Assembly: GCF_000373245.1 (NCBI RefSeq)
Contig: NZ_KB890739.1
Location: forward strand, 783,099-847,098
DNA: 64,000 nucleotides
Direction: 5' to 3'
Origin: Echinicola pacifica DSM 19836
GTDB taxonomy: Bacteria > Bacteroidota > Bacteroidia > Cytophagales > Cyclobacteriaceae
The position numbers and the translations under genes are program-made. Positions 27,387 through 37,163 of this stretch are shown here, one piece after another; positions within the stretch are counted from its first letter, which is position 1; each line of letters starts with the position of its first letter. Below the pieces are notes generated by a model. That model ran no database searches and was not told where the DNA came from. It saw only the letters and a list, made by a program, of their open reading frames with translations.

Positions 27387-29303
27387 ATGAAAAGGAGAGA
27401 GTTTATAGAGCGGTCTGCCCTGACGGGAATAGGTTTATCGTTTTTGCCCAGCCTGCCAGAAGCATTTGGATTACCCACGATTCGTCAGTCGGAAGAGTTC
27501 AGGAGGCTGTGCTATGACCTTTTGAAGGATTGGGTGGAGGGCATGATGAAGATCCAGGTAAATGCTCCTGGTGACCCTCATGTGCATGGGATGCTGAAAT
27601 GTCCTGCCTGCGATGAGGTGCATGCCCGGATGATGGATGCCGTATATCCATTTCTATATATGGCCAAGGCCACAGGAGATAGTAAGTACCTGAATGCAGG
27701 CATCACATTATTTGATTGGGGGGAGAATGTAAACCGCCCAGATGGCAGCTGGACCAATGCTCTTAGCCCTTATTCATGGAATGGCACCACCGTCTTTGGG
27801 GCTATATCTCTGGCGGAGGCCCTTCATTATCATGGTGACTTGCTGGATGAATCCCGCCGAAAGCAGTGGACGGATCGTCTGGCCGCCGCTATGGAATTTA
27901 ACTACGAAAAATTTGATGCCATAGATTCTACTAATGTGAACTATGGCATAACCAATATCTATGCGCTTAACCTGACGGGGAGAGTGCTGAAAAAAGAAGA
28001 ATACCTCGAGCGGAGCAGGAAACTTGCGGGGGATGTAAAGGCTTATTTTACCCAGCCGAATACCCTGCTTTTTGGGGAGATCAAGCCTTCCGCCCATAAG
28101 GTAAGCGTCAAAGGACTGATGGGGGTCGATCTGGGATATAATGTCGAAGAATCACTCAATAGCCTTGTGATGTATGCGCTGCATGAGGGAGATGAAGAGC
28201 TGATCGACTTGCTGACGAGCACGCTAAACAGCCACTTGGAATTTATGCTTCCTGACGGCGGCTGGGACAATGGTTGGGGTACTCGGATGTATAAGTGGAC
28301 CTATTGGGGTAGTAGAACCTGCGATGGATGTCAGCCAGCTTTTGGGATGATGGCCAATTATAATCCGGCCTTTGGTACGGCTGCTTTTAAGAACACTGAA
28401 TTGCTACAGCGCTGCACCTCCGATGGCTTATTGCATGGAGGACCACATTATCTATCTCATGGGATAAAGCCCTGCGTGCATCATACCTTTGCACATGCTA
28501 AGCCCTTGGCGGCGATGCTGGATCACTGGGATACCTTGCCGGAAATCAATATGGATACCCCATTACCCAGGGAGACGGCTGATGGCTTGCGATACTTTAA
28601 GGAGCTGGATGTGGCGCTCTTTGCCAGAGGAGATTGGCGGGGCACCGTGAGTGCTTATGATGCAGAATACCATTATAAACTTGATTTTCGACAGGCCACT
28701 GGCGGCGCCATGTCCTTATTATATCACAATAAAGTGGGGCCATTATTTGCCGCCAGTATGGCCAAATATAAGCTCGTGGAAATCGCCAACCAACAGCCGG
28801 CACCTGGTGAGGATATAGCGCTCACCCCGAGGGTGGAGAGCTATAAGTATGGCGAATGGTTTACGAACCTCTTTGACCTCACCGCTACGTTCAATACCTC
28901 TGACCGAGCAGGGAAAATAAGCATCGATGCCAAAATGCAGTTGAAGAATGAAGTGCGCCAAGTGCTGGAGGGAAGCGCCTCGGATTTTGCCCTTTCGTAT
29001 GTCTGCACCGCTGAGGGAATGGTGCTGAGTGCCAGCACCGATCAGGAAATCATGGAGGACACGATGTTCGTATTGCCGATTATCTCCGCTTCCACAGAAG
29101 AAATGATCCAGGTCAGCGATAGGGAGATCAGCATCAAAAAGGAAAAAGGAATGGTGAGAATCAAATCAGATGGTCTCCTGAAAGTAAAGAATATGCCCAA
29201 AAGCAGAACCTTCAATATGGTCCCTGGAATGGAGGCTATTCCCCTAATGGCGATGATCGATAAAGAAAAAAAACAAGTAAAAATCACCATTGAGGTGGTG
29301 TGA
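27387..29303 (+). CDS. Tat-exported (alpha/alpha)-toroid protein, candidate oligosaccharide dehydratase
   Basis: A 638-residue protein starting with a twin-arginine-like signal (KRREFIERS). The first 400 residues are helix-rich with repeated AAxxYxYxM-like segments that suggest an (alpha/alpha) toroid; the last 200 are predicted mostly beta. Two Cys pairs, C72-PA-C75 and C312-DG-C315, could bind metal or form disulfides. HHTFAHAKPLAAMLDHW is strongly patterned and histidine-rich. I do not recognise a named family with certainty. The architecture and ulvan-type context recall P29_PDnc of Formosa agariphila, described as an ulvan oligosaccharide dehydratase that makes unsaturated ends for GH105. 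That match is inference. A sulfatase gene follows after 25 bp. Confidence 0.65.
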   Translation: MKRREFIERSALTGIGLSFLPSLPEAFGLPTIRQSEEFRRLCYDLLKDWVEGMMKIQVNAPGDPHVHGMLKCPACDEVHARMMDAVYPFLYMAKATGDSKYLNAGITLFDWGENVNRPDGSWTNALSPYSWNGTTVFGAISLAEALHYHGDLLDESRRKQWTDRLAAAMEFNYEKFDAIDSTNVNYGITNIYALNLTGRVLKKEEYLERSRKLAGDVKAYFTQPNTLLFGEIKPSAHKVSVKGLMGVDLGYNVEESLNSLVMYALHEGDEELIDLLTSTLNSHLEFMLPDGGWDNGWGTRMYKWTYWGSRTCDGCQPAFGMMANYNPAFGTAAFKNTELLQRCTSDGLLHGGPHYLSHGIKPCVHHTFAHAKPLAAMLDHWDTLPEINMDTPLPRETADGLRYFKELDVALFARGDWRGTVSAYDAEYHYKLDFRQATGGAMSLLYHNKVGPLFAASMAKYKLVEIANQQPAPGEDIALTPRVESYKYGEWFTNLFDLTATFNTSDRAGKISIDAKMQLKNEVRQVLEGSASDFALSYVCTAEGMVLSASTDQEIMEDTMFVLPIISASTEEMIQVSDREISIKKEKGMVRIKSDGLLKVKNMPKSRTFNMVPGMEAIPLMAMIDKEKKQVKITIEVV

Positions 29304-29328
29304 TTAAGTTTCCATAAATTGTCAATGC

Positions 29329-30807
29329 ATGAAAAGTAAAGCAATGAAAAATAGGAATTCAATGTCGGGAAAAAAGTATTACTTTTTAGGACTTATCCTC
29401 CTTTTGGTAAGCTCCTTTGCCTTAAAATCTAAGGAGGGAAAGTACGAAGAAGGAGAAAAGAAAAAGCCAAATGTATTGGTGATTTTGACCGATCAGTGGC
29501 GTGCTCAGTCCACCGGATATGCGGGAGACCCCAATATAAGGACGCCAAACCTGGATAGCCTTGAGGAGCGCAGTGTGAATTTCACGAATGCTGTTTCAGG
29601 CATGCCTGTATGCTCACCTTTCAGAGCCTCCCTGCTTACGGGCCAGCGGCCTTTGACCCATGGGGTCTTTATGAATGATGTCCAGCTAGACACCAATGCC
29701 GTCACCATGGGCAAGGTATTTACGGAGGCTGGCTATAAAACCGCCTATATAGGAAAGTGGCACCTGGATGGTCATGGGCGATTGCAGAATGTAAAGCCTG
29801 GGGAGAGAAGACAGGGCTTCCAATATTGGAAAGCGAATGAATGTACCCATAACTATAACCATTCGGTGTATTACGATAATGATGATCCCGAAAGGAAGAT
29901 TTGGGAGGGATATGACGCCTTTGAGCAGACCTATGCCGCCATGGATTATATCGGGCATAGGTCCGAGGAGCAGGACCCCTTCTTGATGGTATTGTCTTAT
30001 GGGACTCCCCATGCGCCATATCACACGGCTCCTGAGGCCTATCGAAATCAATTCGATCCAGAGAAAATTGTCCTAAGAGAAAATGTGCCTGCAGAGATGG
30101 CTGAACAAGCCAAGACAGACCTGGCGGGATATTATGCTCATATCGCAGCTCTGGATGAGATGATCGGAAGACTGATCCGTCACCTGAAAGAAACTGGCGA
30201 ATATGATAATACCATCATCCTGTTCACCTCCGATCATGGCGACCTGCTGGGCTCTCATGGAGCCTATAAGAAGCAGCAGCCTTATGAGGAATCGGTAAAA
30301 GTACCCATGCTCATGTCCATCCCCTCAGCGATGGGCATCCTCACTGGAGAACGAGATGCGATGATTAATTCGGAGGACCTTATGCCTACGCTTTTGGGCC
30401 TTTGTGATATCGGTATTCCCTCCAGCGTCGAAGGGATTGATTTTACCCCCTATATGGAAGGGAAGGCTCAGCTAGGGCAGGAGACATTGATTACCTGTGT
30501 GCAGCCTTTTGGGCAGTGGAACCGGGTGAATCGTGGCGGTAAGGAATACCGTGGAATCGTCACTCCCCGCTATACTTATACCCGCGATCTAAATGGCCCA
30601 TGGTTGCTCTTTGATAATAGTATCGACCCATTGCAGCTCAATAACCTTGTGGGTAATCCGGCTTATAAAGCCCTCCAGGCTCGACTTGATCAGCGGCTAT
30701 CCGAGAGGCTTGAAGAAACCGGAGATGAGTTTTTGCCAGGTATAGAATATGTTAATAAATGGGGCTATCCCCTGGATGATACCGAAACGGTCCCTTATAC
30801 CAACTAA
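29329..30807 (+). CDS. S1-type sulfatase with CSPFR formylglycine motif
   Basis: A 492-residue sulfatase. After a hydrophobic N-terminal export segment (LGLILLLVSSFAL) come NVLVILTDQWRAQ, which holds metal ligands, and C95-S-P-F-R99, a CxPxR formylglycine signature with Phe at the fourth position. YIGKWHLDG and LFTSDHGDLLGSHG complete the active-site set. The region resembles S1_7-type sulfatases, a group with an ulvan-active member (P18); assignment is by eye. Two start codons are possible, 29329 and 29344; the second places the hydrophobic segment closer to the N-terminus. Probably co-transcribed with the gene 25 bp upstream and followed by a strong terminator. Confidence 0.87.
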   Translation: MKSKAMKNRNSMSGKKYYFLGLILLLVSSFALKSKEGKYEEGEKKKPNVLVILTDQWRAQSTGYAGDPNIRTPNLDSLEERSVNFTNAVSGMPVCSPFRASLLTGQRPLTHGVFMNDVQLDTNAVTMGKVFTEAGYKTAYIGKWHLDGHGRLQNVKPGERRQGFQYWKANECTHNYNHSVYYDNDDPERKIWEGYDAFEQTYAAMDYIGHRSEEQDPFLMVLSYGTPHAPYHTAPEAYRNQFDPEKIVLRENVPAEMAEQAKTDLAGYYAHIAALDEMIGRLIRHLKETGEYDNTIILFTSDHGDLLGSHGAYKKQQPYEESVKVPMLMSIPSAMGILTGERDAMINSEDLMPTLLGLCDIGIPSSVEGIDFTPYMEGKAQLGQETLITCVQPFGQWNRVNRGGKEYRGIVTPRYTYTRDLNGPWLLFDNSIDPLQLNNLVGNPAYKALQARLDQRLSERLEETGDEFLPGIEYVNKWGYPLDDTETVPYTN

Positions 30808-30846
30808 GGACCTCATAGAGCGGGTCTCTATCGGCCATTTCTAATC

Positions 30847-30908
30847 GCTGAAAATGAAGCAATACTGCCCTATATGAGGTTCAGTGCTTTATTTTCAGCA
30901 TTTTTTTT
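30847..30908 (+). terminator. Strong Rho-independent terminator after the sulfatase
   Basis: A 15-bp stem: GCTGAAAATGAAGCA (30847-30861) with TGCTTTATTTTCAGC (30885-30899), one G-T wobble, followed by an A and eight T residues. Closes the 27387-30807 pair. Confidence 0.92.
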
Positions 30909-31531
30909 GGCCTTTTTTCTTGGATAGAAGTAGGTTGAGTTAGCTTATTTGAGGGAAATATCATTAGGCTTGAATCTGTTTGTTGTTAGAATGAATGAAA
31001 CTTTATCGGGCGATTTTCCCACCTCCTTCGATACCTTTATACCTATCTTTTGAGCCTACTTTAGTGTGGAGGCTATTCCCTTTTATGCGGCTTTTTCCAT
31101 GTTTTTTCACCACTTTTGGCTGGTTCTTTTACCCCTTAATTTGCATTAATACTAAGCCTTTTTTCTTTTATGGGTGGATAATATAACTGCATTAATTATA
31201 ATAACTGCCAATAGCTACTTTCATTGTTTGTCTATCACCCTGGTGATTGGGGATCTTCTATCAGAAAAAACCCCTAATATCGACTTTTGCAAAAATTCCT
31301 TTCCCTTTGTGAAAATGACACTTATTACCTGATGCATAATGCTTGTTTTCATCCTGTGTTCAGTGAGTTGATATGAGTAAATAATACTTAAATCAAGTAG
31401 TGTAAAGTTTATTAATTCATTTTGTTTTAATTTTTAGGATAGTGTTTTTATTGTTTAAATAAGTTAAATTGAATAGTCCTGGTTATAGTAGTTTTTCCAT
31501 AGTTTTTTCAGGACTGCTTAGTTCATCCATT

Positions 31532-31566
31532 TCTCCCAATCTTAGTGAATAAGGTTGGGAGATTTT
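31532..31566 (+). terminator. Hairpin with short T run, terminator-like, upstream of susC
   Basis: TCTCCCAATCTTA (31532-31544) pairs with TAAGGTTGGGAGA (31550-31562) with one wobble and a GTGAA loop, then TTTT. No annotated gene ends nearby (the previous gene already has its own terminator at 30847-30908), so it may end a small RNA or an attenuated leader. Confidence 0.6.
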
Positions 31567-31652
31567 GGTTTATTGTTTAAAAATATTGCCGAATCGTTTT
31601 AGTTTGAAATATAATTTCGGTAAATGTCATGGTGTGGGAATAGGGTATGGTA

Positions 31653-31665
31653 CAATACAGGATAC
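31653..31665 (+). promoter_or_regulatory. Operator-like motif CAATACAGGATAC upstream of susC
   Basis: Intact ATACAGGATAC core followed by CTTATTG, 104 bp before the susC start codon. A GGTAT at 31644-31648 mirrors the ATACC end of the motif. Confidence 0.7.
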
Positions 31666-31768
31666 CTTATTGTAAGATCTAAGTTAAATTTCGAAGTAAT
31701 ATCAGTAGGCCGAAGGCTGTCTGGTGTTTATTAATTAAAATTTCAATAACCCGGTAACTAGTTAACTA

Positions 31769-34700
31769 ATGAAAAATAACCTATTGTGGATTTTGAAGAA
31801 GTCCATTTTTGTCTTCTTTATGTTTTTGGTGAGCGTGGTGCGTGCGCAGGATACGAAAGTTACCGGCGCAGTCATGGACGCAGATAGTGGAGAGCCCATT
31901 CCTCTGGTCAATATTCTGGTCAAAGGAACAAGCGTGGGGACCGTTACGGATTTTGACGGCAAATTTAATATTAGCGTTCCTGACCCGAATGGCACGCTGG
32001 TGTTTTCGTATATAGGTTTTAGCACTCAGGAGATTCCCCTGAATGGAAAAAACAGCTTAAGTGTAAAATTAAAAGCGGATGATACCTCACTTGAAGAAGT
32101 CGTGGTGGTGGGCTATGGTACACAGATCAAGCGTGAAGTGACGGGCTCTGTACAGACAGTGGAGGCCTCCGATCTCGCTGACCTACCAGTTTCTCAGGTC
32201 ACCCAAAAGCTCCAGGGCCAAGTGGCTGGGGTTCAGATCAATCAGACCACGGGTAAGCCTGGTCAGGGGATGTCAGTGAGGATCCGTGGTCAGCTCTCCG
32301 TATCGGGAGGTAGTGAGCCGCTGTATGTCGTGGATGGATTCCCTATCTCTGGCGATATAGGCTCCCTCAATCCTGACGAAATAGAAGAAATTACCGTTTT
32401 GAAAGATGCCGCTTCCACTTCCTTATATGGGTCCAGAGCAGCCAATGGGGTGATTCTCATTACCACCAGACAAGGAAAAGCCGGCCAGACTACTATTAGC
32501 TTCAACGTCTCCACCAGCCTGCAAAAAGTCCCTCAGCGTGGGAGAATAGAGATGATGGATGCTGTGGAATTTGCGCAATTCAAAAAAGAATACTACGAAG
32601 ATCAGGGCTCCCCGGTGCCGGAGATATTCCAGGACCCTTCCCAGTATATAGGCAAAACCAATGACTGGTACGATGCCATGCTGCAGACTGCTCCAATGCA
32701 AAACTACAGCCTGGCCATTACCTCAAGCAAGGAAAAACTACGCACCTCAGTGGTGGCAGGGTATTTTAATCAGGAAGGGGTAGTGCTAAATTCGGATTAC
32801 AAACGCTATTCCCTCCGGGCCAATCTGGACTATGGACTATCCGACAAGGTCCGCATGGGCTTCAATGTAGCCCCGAGCTATGTGGTGGATAATGTCCCAA
32901 AGACGGACGGTACCAGGGGGCAGGGGATCCTCTTCAACGCCCTTCATACCTGGCCTATCATGCCTATCTATAATGAGGATGGGTCCAGGACGACCTTTAA
33001 CCGCTTTCCAGCTAATACAGGGAATATTTTCGCCTTTCCCAATTGGCTGACTTCTGCCGAGCAGATCAAAAATGAAACACGCGATATCAATATCCTCGCC
33101 AATACCTTCATCGAGTACCAACCTATCGAGGGGCTTACGCTGAAGACCAGCTTGAATGCCGAGATTTATAATCGTCAATTCGAATATTTCAGCCCAACCA
33201 CCGCCACTTACCAGATCAATCAGCCCATCCCTACCAGCAATGAGGCGATCTGGGACAATAGATTGGACTTCTCCTGGCTGAATGAAAATATAGCTACCTA
33301 TACCAAAAGTGTAGGGGAGCATGATTTTGCCTTATTAGGTGGATTTACCTATCAGCGATACAGACGAGATCGCAGCAGAGTGGAGGCCACAGATTTTGCG
33401 GATGATCGCCTGCCAAATATCCAGGGAGCAGTGAATATTAATAGAAATGGTACCTATGACCAAGTGCAGGAGTGGAGCCTCGTATCCTTCCTTTCCCGAC
33501 TTACCTATAGCTATAAAGGCCGGTATTTATTGACCGCTGCGGTGCGGACGGATGGATCCTCCCGATTTGGAGAAAACAACAGGTGGGGTACCTTCCCCTC
33601 CTTATCCGCAGGATGGATCGCCTCTGATGAGACCTTTTTTAGCGATCAGCAACTCTTTTCGCTCTTGAAAGTTCGCGCTAGCTTTGGGGTGACAGGTAAT
33701 AATAATATTGGTAATTACACTCAATATGCCCTGATTGATGACCGGGTAAACGCCGTTTTTGGAAATGATTTTGCCTCTGGTGCGGCCGTGAAATCACTGT
33801 CCAATACCAATTTGGGCTGGGAAACCACCAGGCAATTTGATGTGGGCTTGGACGTAGGATTTCTGAATGACCGTATATCATTTACCTATGACTTTTATAC
33901 CAAAAATACCACCAACCTGCTCTATAATGTGCAGGTCCCTCAGGAATCTGGCTTTACCAATTTTAGTGATAATATCGGGGAAATTCGCTTCTGGGGTCAT
34001 GAATTTGCCATCAACTCAGTGAATACCACCGGCAAGGTGAAGTGGAGCACCAACGCCAATATTTCCTTCAACAGAAATATCGTGGAATCCCTCGCTGAGG
34101 GTATCGACCGGGTATATGGACCAGGTGGGATGCACATCACGCAAGTAGGGAAGCCCTTCGGGCAATTTTATGGCTTCAAATCAGATGGAGTATATATGAA
34201 CCAAGAGGACCTCGACAATTCCCCAAAAGTCCCTGGAAGATCCACCGTGGGAAGTATAAAGCTGATCGACACCAATGGTGATGGCATCATCACCAATGGA
34301 GGCGATTTTGACGATAGAGTCATCACCGGAAATCCTTTCCCGGATTTCACCTATGGCATCACCAATAAAGTCAACTATGGCAACTGGGATTTCTCGGTAT
34401 TTGCCAATGGCTCTCAAGGCAACGAACTGTTCGTAAGACACCTTTATAGTACCGCCAATTTGGATGGAGTGTTCAACTTGCTGAAGGATGTAAAATACCG
34501 GTTTAGATCCGAAGAAAATCCCGGAAAAGGCTTCTTCGGAACCACCGTGGGCGGGGGGAATGTCACAGGAATCGAAAGAGACTGGCTCAATGATCGTTAT
34601 GTCGCAGACGCTTCCTTCTTCAATATCCGAAATGTCACTTTAGGATATACCCTGCATGGTAAGGACAGCTTCTTTAAGTCCATGAGGTTCTATGGCTCGG

Positions 34701-34864
34701 TGCAGAATGTGTACATCTTTACCAAATACTGGGGAGGGCCAAATCCTGAAATCAGTGTACAGGATGATGGCGAAGGAGATGGTGGAAACCTTGCTTCCGG
34801 GGTAGATATCTCCGGATATCCAGTGCCGAGGATATTTACTCTTGGGGTAAATATGAATTTCTAA
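31769..34864 (+). CDS. SusC/RagA-type TonB-dependent glycan importer
   Basis: A 1031-residue outer-membrane receptor. A signal peptide (to about residue 26, VRAQ) is followed by a carboxypeptidase-regulatory-like domain (VTGAVMDADSGEPIP), then EEVVVVGYGTQ at the start of the plug with the SusC-typical plug sequence SVRIRG and EPLYVVDGFP, then a 22-strand barrel rich in aromatic strand ends and terminating in Phe (VNMNF). It imports oligosaccharides through the outer membrane using TonB energy and pairs with the SusD lipoprotein 47 bp downstream. In this locus the cargo is probably a sulfated rhamno-uronate oligosaccharide (inference). An operator-like motif lies 104 bp upstream. Confidence 0.95.
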   Translation: MKNNLLWILKKSIFVFFMFLVSVVRAQDTKVTGAVMDADSGEPIPLVNILVKGTSVGTVTDFDGKFNISVPDPNGTLVFSYIGFSTQEIPLNGKNSLSVKLKADDTSLEEVVVVGYGTQIKREVTGSVQTVEASDLADLPVSQVTQKLQGQVAGVQINQTTGKPGQGMSVRIRGQLSVSGGSEPLYVVDGFPISGDIGSLNPDEIEEITVLKDAASTSLYGSRAANGVILITTRQGKAGQTTISFNVSTSLQKVPQRGRIEMMDAVEFAQFKKEYYEDQGSPVPEIFQDPSQYIGKTNDWYDAMLQTAPMQNYSLAITSSKEKLRTSVVAGYFNQEGVVLNSDYKRYSLRANLDYGLSDKVRMGFNVAPSYVVDNVPKTDGTRGQGILFNALHTWPIMPIYNEDGSRTTFNRFPANTGNIFAFPNWLTSAEQIKNETRDINILANTFIEYQPIEGLTLKTSLNAEIYNRQFEYFSPTTATYQINQPIPTSNEAIWDNRLDFSWLNENIATYTKSVGEHDFALLGGFTYQRYRRDRSRVEATDFADDRLPNIQGAVNINRNGTYDQVQEWSLVSFLSRLTYSYKGRYLLTAAVRTDGSSRFGENNRWGTFPSLSAGWIASDETFFSDQQLFSLLKVRASFGVTGNNNIGNYTQYALIDDRVNAVFGNDFASGAAVKSLSNTNLGWETTRQFDVGLDVGFLNDRISFTYDFYTKNTTNLLYNVQVPQESGFTNFSDNIGEIRFWGHEFAINSVNTTGKVKWSTNANISFNRNIVESLAEGIDRVYGPGGMHITQVGKPFGQFYGFKSDGVYMNQEDLDNSPKVPGRSTVGSIKLIDTNGDGIITNGGDFDDRVITGNPFPDFTYGITNKVNYGNWDFSVFANGSQGNELFVRHLYSTANLDGVFNLLKDVKYRFRSEENPGKGFFGTTVGGGNVTGIERDWLNDRYVADASFFNIRNVTLGYTLHGKDSFFKSMRFYGSVQNVYIFTKYWGGPNPEISVQDDGEGDGGNLASGVDISGYPVPRIFTLGVNMNF

Positions 34865-34911
34865 GTTCCAAATACTTCAGGCTCTAACCGTACAAGAAAA
34901 CACGAAACACA

Positions 34912-36408
34912 ATGAAAAATTCATATAAAATAATAGCATTATTTCTCGGTCTGCTTGTCAGTGGCTGTGATGATGCCCTGACCATATTTCCGGAGGACTC
35001 CCTGAGTACTCCCACCTTTTTCAAGACCGAATCAGATTTTGTTCAAGCTGTAAATGGGGCCTATGTGCCCTTGCGGACGATCAATAATCAGGCAAAGCAC
35101 TATCTGACCGAAATGCATTCGGACAATACCTATTATGCTAGAAACACGGCCTTTGGGGCTACGGAGCAGCAGGAGGACCTGGCCGATCACTCGGTGCCCA
35201 GTGATGGCGGTATTACCGCAAACCGCTGGGTGACGGAGACCTATGTGGAGTATTATAAAATCATCGCAAGGACCAATCAGATTTTGGCGACTGTGGATGA
35301 GGCTAATTTTGCCGAGGACTCCAAAGCGAATATCAAAGGACAGGCCTTATTTCTAAGAGCCTATTCATACTTCGACTTGGTCCAACTGTTTGGAAGCCTG
35401 CCCATGCACCTGGTCCCAGTATTGTCTCGAGAGGATGCGGCCTTGCCGCTGTCCACCGTGGAGGAACTATATGCTCAGATCATTCTGGACAGCAGACAGG
35501 CGGTGGAGCTCCTGCCTGTCAAGTCGCAGCAGCAAGCTGGCAGGGCCACCTCCGGTGCAGCACGCACCTTGCTCGCCAATGTGCATATCGTAAGGGAGGA
35601 ATGGGCCGCAGCCGAAACACTGCTCAAAGAAGTGGTAAATAGCCAGGAATATAGGCTGATGGCAGACTATGGCGATGCTTTCTCTGGAAACTCCGAGAAT
35701 AAAAATAATATGGAGTCGATCTTTGAAGTGCAATATAAGGAGGGTGCCGAAGGACTGCAGGGAAACTTTCTATATAACTTCCTTCCTCGGCCTATAAGCG
35801 CTCAGGAAGTAGGAGCCTTGACCTCCACCAGCAACCCTCAGCCTCTAAATGGGGAGGGAAATAATATCCCTACGCCAGATATTATAGAGGCTTATGAAGA
35901 TGGTGATCTCAGAAAAGACCATTCCATTCAATACATCGGCCTAAGCGAAAGTTTTTGGAATAATGGCGTATATCCTATTATCAAAAAATATGTAGAACCC
36001 CATGCGCTGCACCAGAATCATGGTATGAACTGGCCTATCTATCGATATGCAGAGGTGCTTCTCTTTCTCGCGGAATCGCTAAATGAGCAAGGCAAAAATG
36101 TGGAAGCGACCACTTACCTGACCCAGGTACGTGCCCGGGCAGGACTTGGGGCTGCCACCGGAGACCTGGAAATGGCCATCTTCAATGAAAGAAGGGTGGA
36201 GCTGGCTTTTGAAAACAAACGGTGGTTTGACCTGGTGAGAACGGGAAGGGCCATAGAGGTCATCAGCCAGCATGGTCAGAGGATCGTCGCTAATCCCAAT
36301 GCCTATTATTACCCTGTAGGAGCTGCCCCAAGAGGCAATGCCTTTTCCAATATTACGGAACACTATGCACTACCGGCCTCAGAATCTTCTCTTAACCCTA
36401 ATTTCTAA
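34912..36408 (+). CDS. SusD/RagB-type surface glycan-binding lipoprotein
   Basis: A 498-residue SusD-like protein. The lipoprotein signal ends at VSGC (C19). SusD family features are FKTESDFVQAVNGAY near the N-terminus, the TPR-like helices (KGQALFLRAYSYFDLVQLFG), and a C-terminal RYAEVLLFLAESLNEQG and NERRVELAFENKRWFDLVR. It sits on the cell surface as the lid of the SusC barrel and captures the glycan. Only one SusCD pair is complete in this window and it lies in the centre of the rhamnose-glycan genes. Confidence 0.95.
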   Translation: MKNSYKIIALFLGLLVSGCDDALTIFPEDSLSTPTFFKTESDFVQAVNGAYVPLRTINNQAKHYLTEMHSDNTYYARNTAFGATEQQEDLADHSVPSDGGITANRWVTETYVEYYKIIARTNQILATVDEANFAEDSKANIKGQALFLRAYSYFDLVQLFGSLPMHLVPVLSREDAALPLSTVEELYAQIILDSRQAVELLPVKSQQQAGRATSGAARTLLANVHIVREEWAAAETLLKEVVNSQEYRLMADYGDAFSGNSENKNNMESIFEVQYKEGAEGLQGNFLYNFLPRPISAQEVGALTSTSNPQPLNGEGNNIPTPDIIEAYEDGDLRKDHSIQYIGLSESFWNNGVYPIIKKYVEPHALHQNHGMNWPIYRYAEVLLFLAESLNEQGKNVEATTYLTQVRARAGLGAATGDLEMAIFNERRVELAFENKRWFDLVRTGRAIEVISQHGQRIVANPNAYYYPVGAAPRGNAFSNITEHYALPASESSLNPNF

Positions 36409-36439
36409 TGGCTCAGATGGGCTGACTTAGTCCACAGCT

Positions 36440-36481
36440 CAGGGCAAATTGAAAGTTAATTGGCACTTTTGATTTGCCCTG
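36440..36481 (+). terminator. Long hairpin downstream of susD
   Basis: CAGGGCAAATTGAAAGT (36440-36456) pairs with ACTTTTGATTTGCCCTG (36465-36481), 17 bp with two G-T wobbles and an 8-nt loop. No strong T run follows, so it may act as a terminator or protect the susCD message from 3' decay. Confidence 0.7.
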
Positions 36482-37163
36482 ATTTACCTTAGATCCTCCA
36501 TTCGTTAAATGGCATTTTAGAAAAAAATTAGGTAGTTTATACCTTATTCAGACCCAGGCCTCAGTGCTTAAGGATGCTGAGGTAGAATTGGAGCGTAGCG
36601 AGAAATAAGCTTTATGGCTTCTCAGCAGATTTGCTGTCTTTTAATCACCGATTAGCGCTCAAAAAGAGGGTTCTTTTCGCTAGCGGTTTATCTCTGGATG
36701 AAGAAGACTAATCGCCGATTAGCTCCGCCTATACGAGTCGGCAACCTAGACCAATACAGGATACAGGTGAGGGGAAATAAATTTATATTTGATTTCAGGG
36801 ATTTTGCGATTCTCCATGGCCTGATGCTAGTCTCGATTACCAAGGAAAAAAGAGGGAGAAATTTACAGATCCTAGTTAGACCAAAGCCATGAGGCCGCAC
36901 TAAAGATAAAAAGGGCAGAAAAGGAAGTGATTTTCGAAATGTCCCTATTGAAAAGCTACTAATTGATCAGGGGCTTTATGCACTGCTTATCACTAGAAGT
37001 GAGGAGTCAGGCGGTTGGATTCCTGATTGAGGAGATATTTTGTTGAAGAATAATCGACTGCCGGCCAATCATTTATTTAGCCTAAGCGAAGTTGGCTTTC
37101 TGGCATCAACAGGTCAAAATACTATTAAATCAATACCCAAAAACAATAACCAAGCTCATCCTC
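36482..37163. other. Intergenic region before the tandem GH78 pair
   Basis: About 680 bp without a supported gene; a 64-codon frame at 36698-36892 has no recognisable features. One operator-like site lies at 36752-36764, about 400 bp before the GH78 start codon. Confidence 0.5.
36752..36764 (+). promoter_or_regulatory. Operator-like motif CAATACAGGATAC
   Basis: Continues as AGGTGA, so three words on a 7-bp step are visible (AATACA, GGATACA, GGTGAG). Upstream of the tandem GH78 genes. Confidence 0.65.

Larger units (their letters stand above)
30909..31768. other. Long intergenic region upstream of susC
   Basis: About 860 bp of A/T-rich DNA without a credible protein gene; a short Phe-rich frame at 30995-31186 has no family features. 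It contains a 13-bp-stem hairpin at 31532-31562 and the susC-proximal operator-like site at 31653. A small RNA ending at the hairpin is possible. Confidence 0.5.

Noticed and set aside
36698-36892. A 64-codon plus-strand frame in the gap before the tandem GH78 genes
   Set aside because: It spans the operator-like site and gives a basic, featureless peptide.
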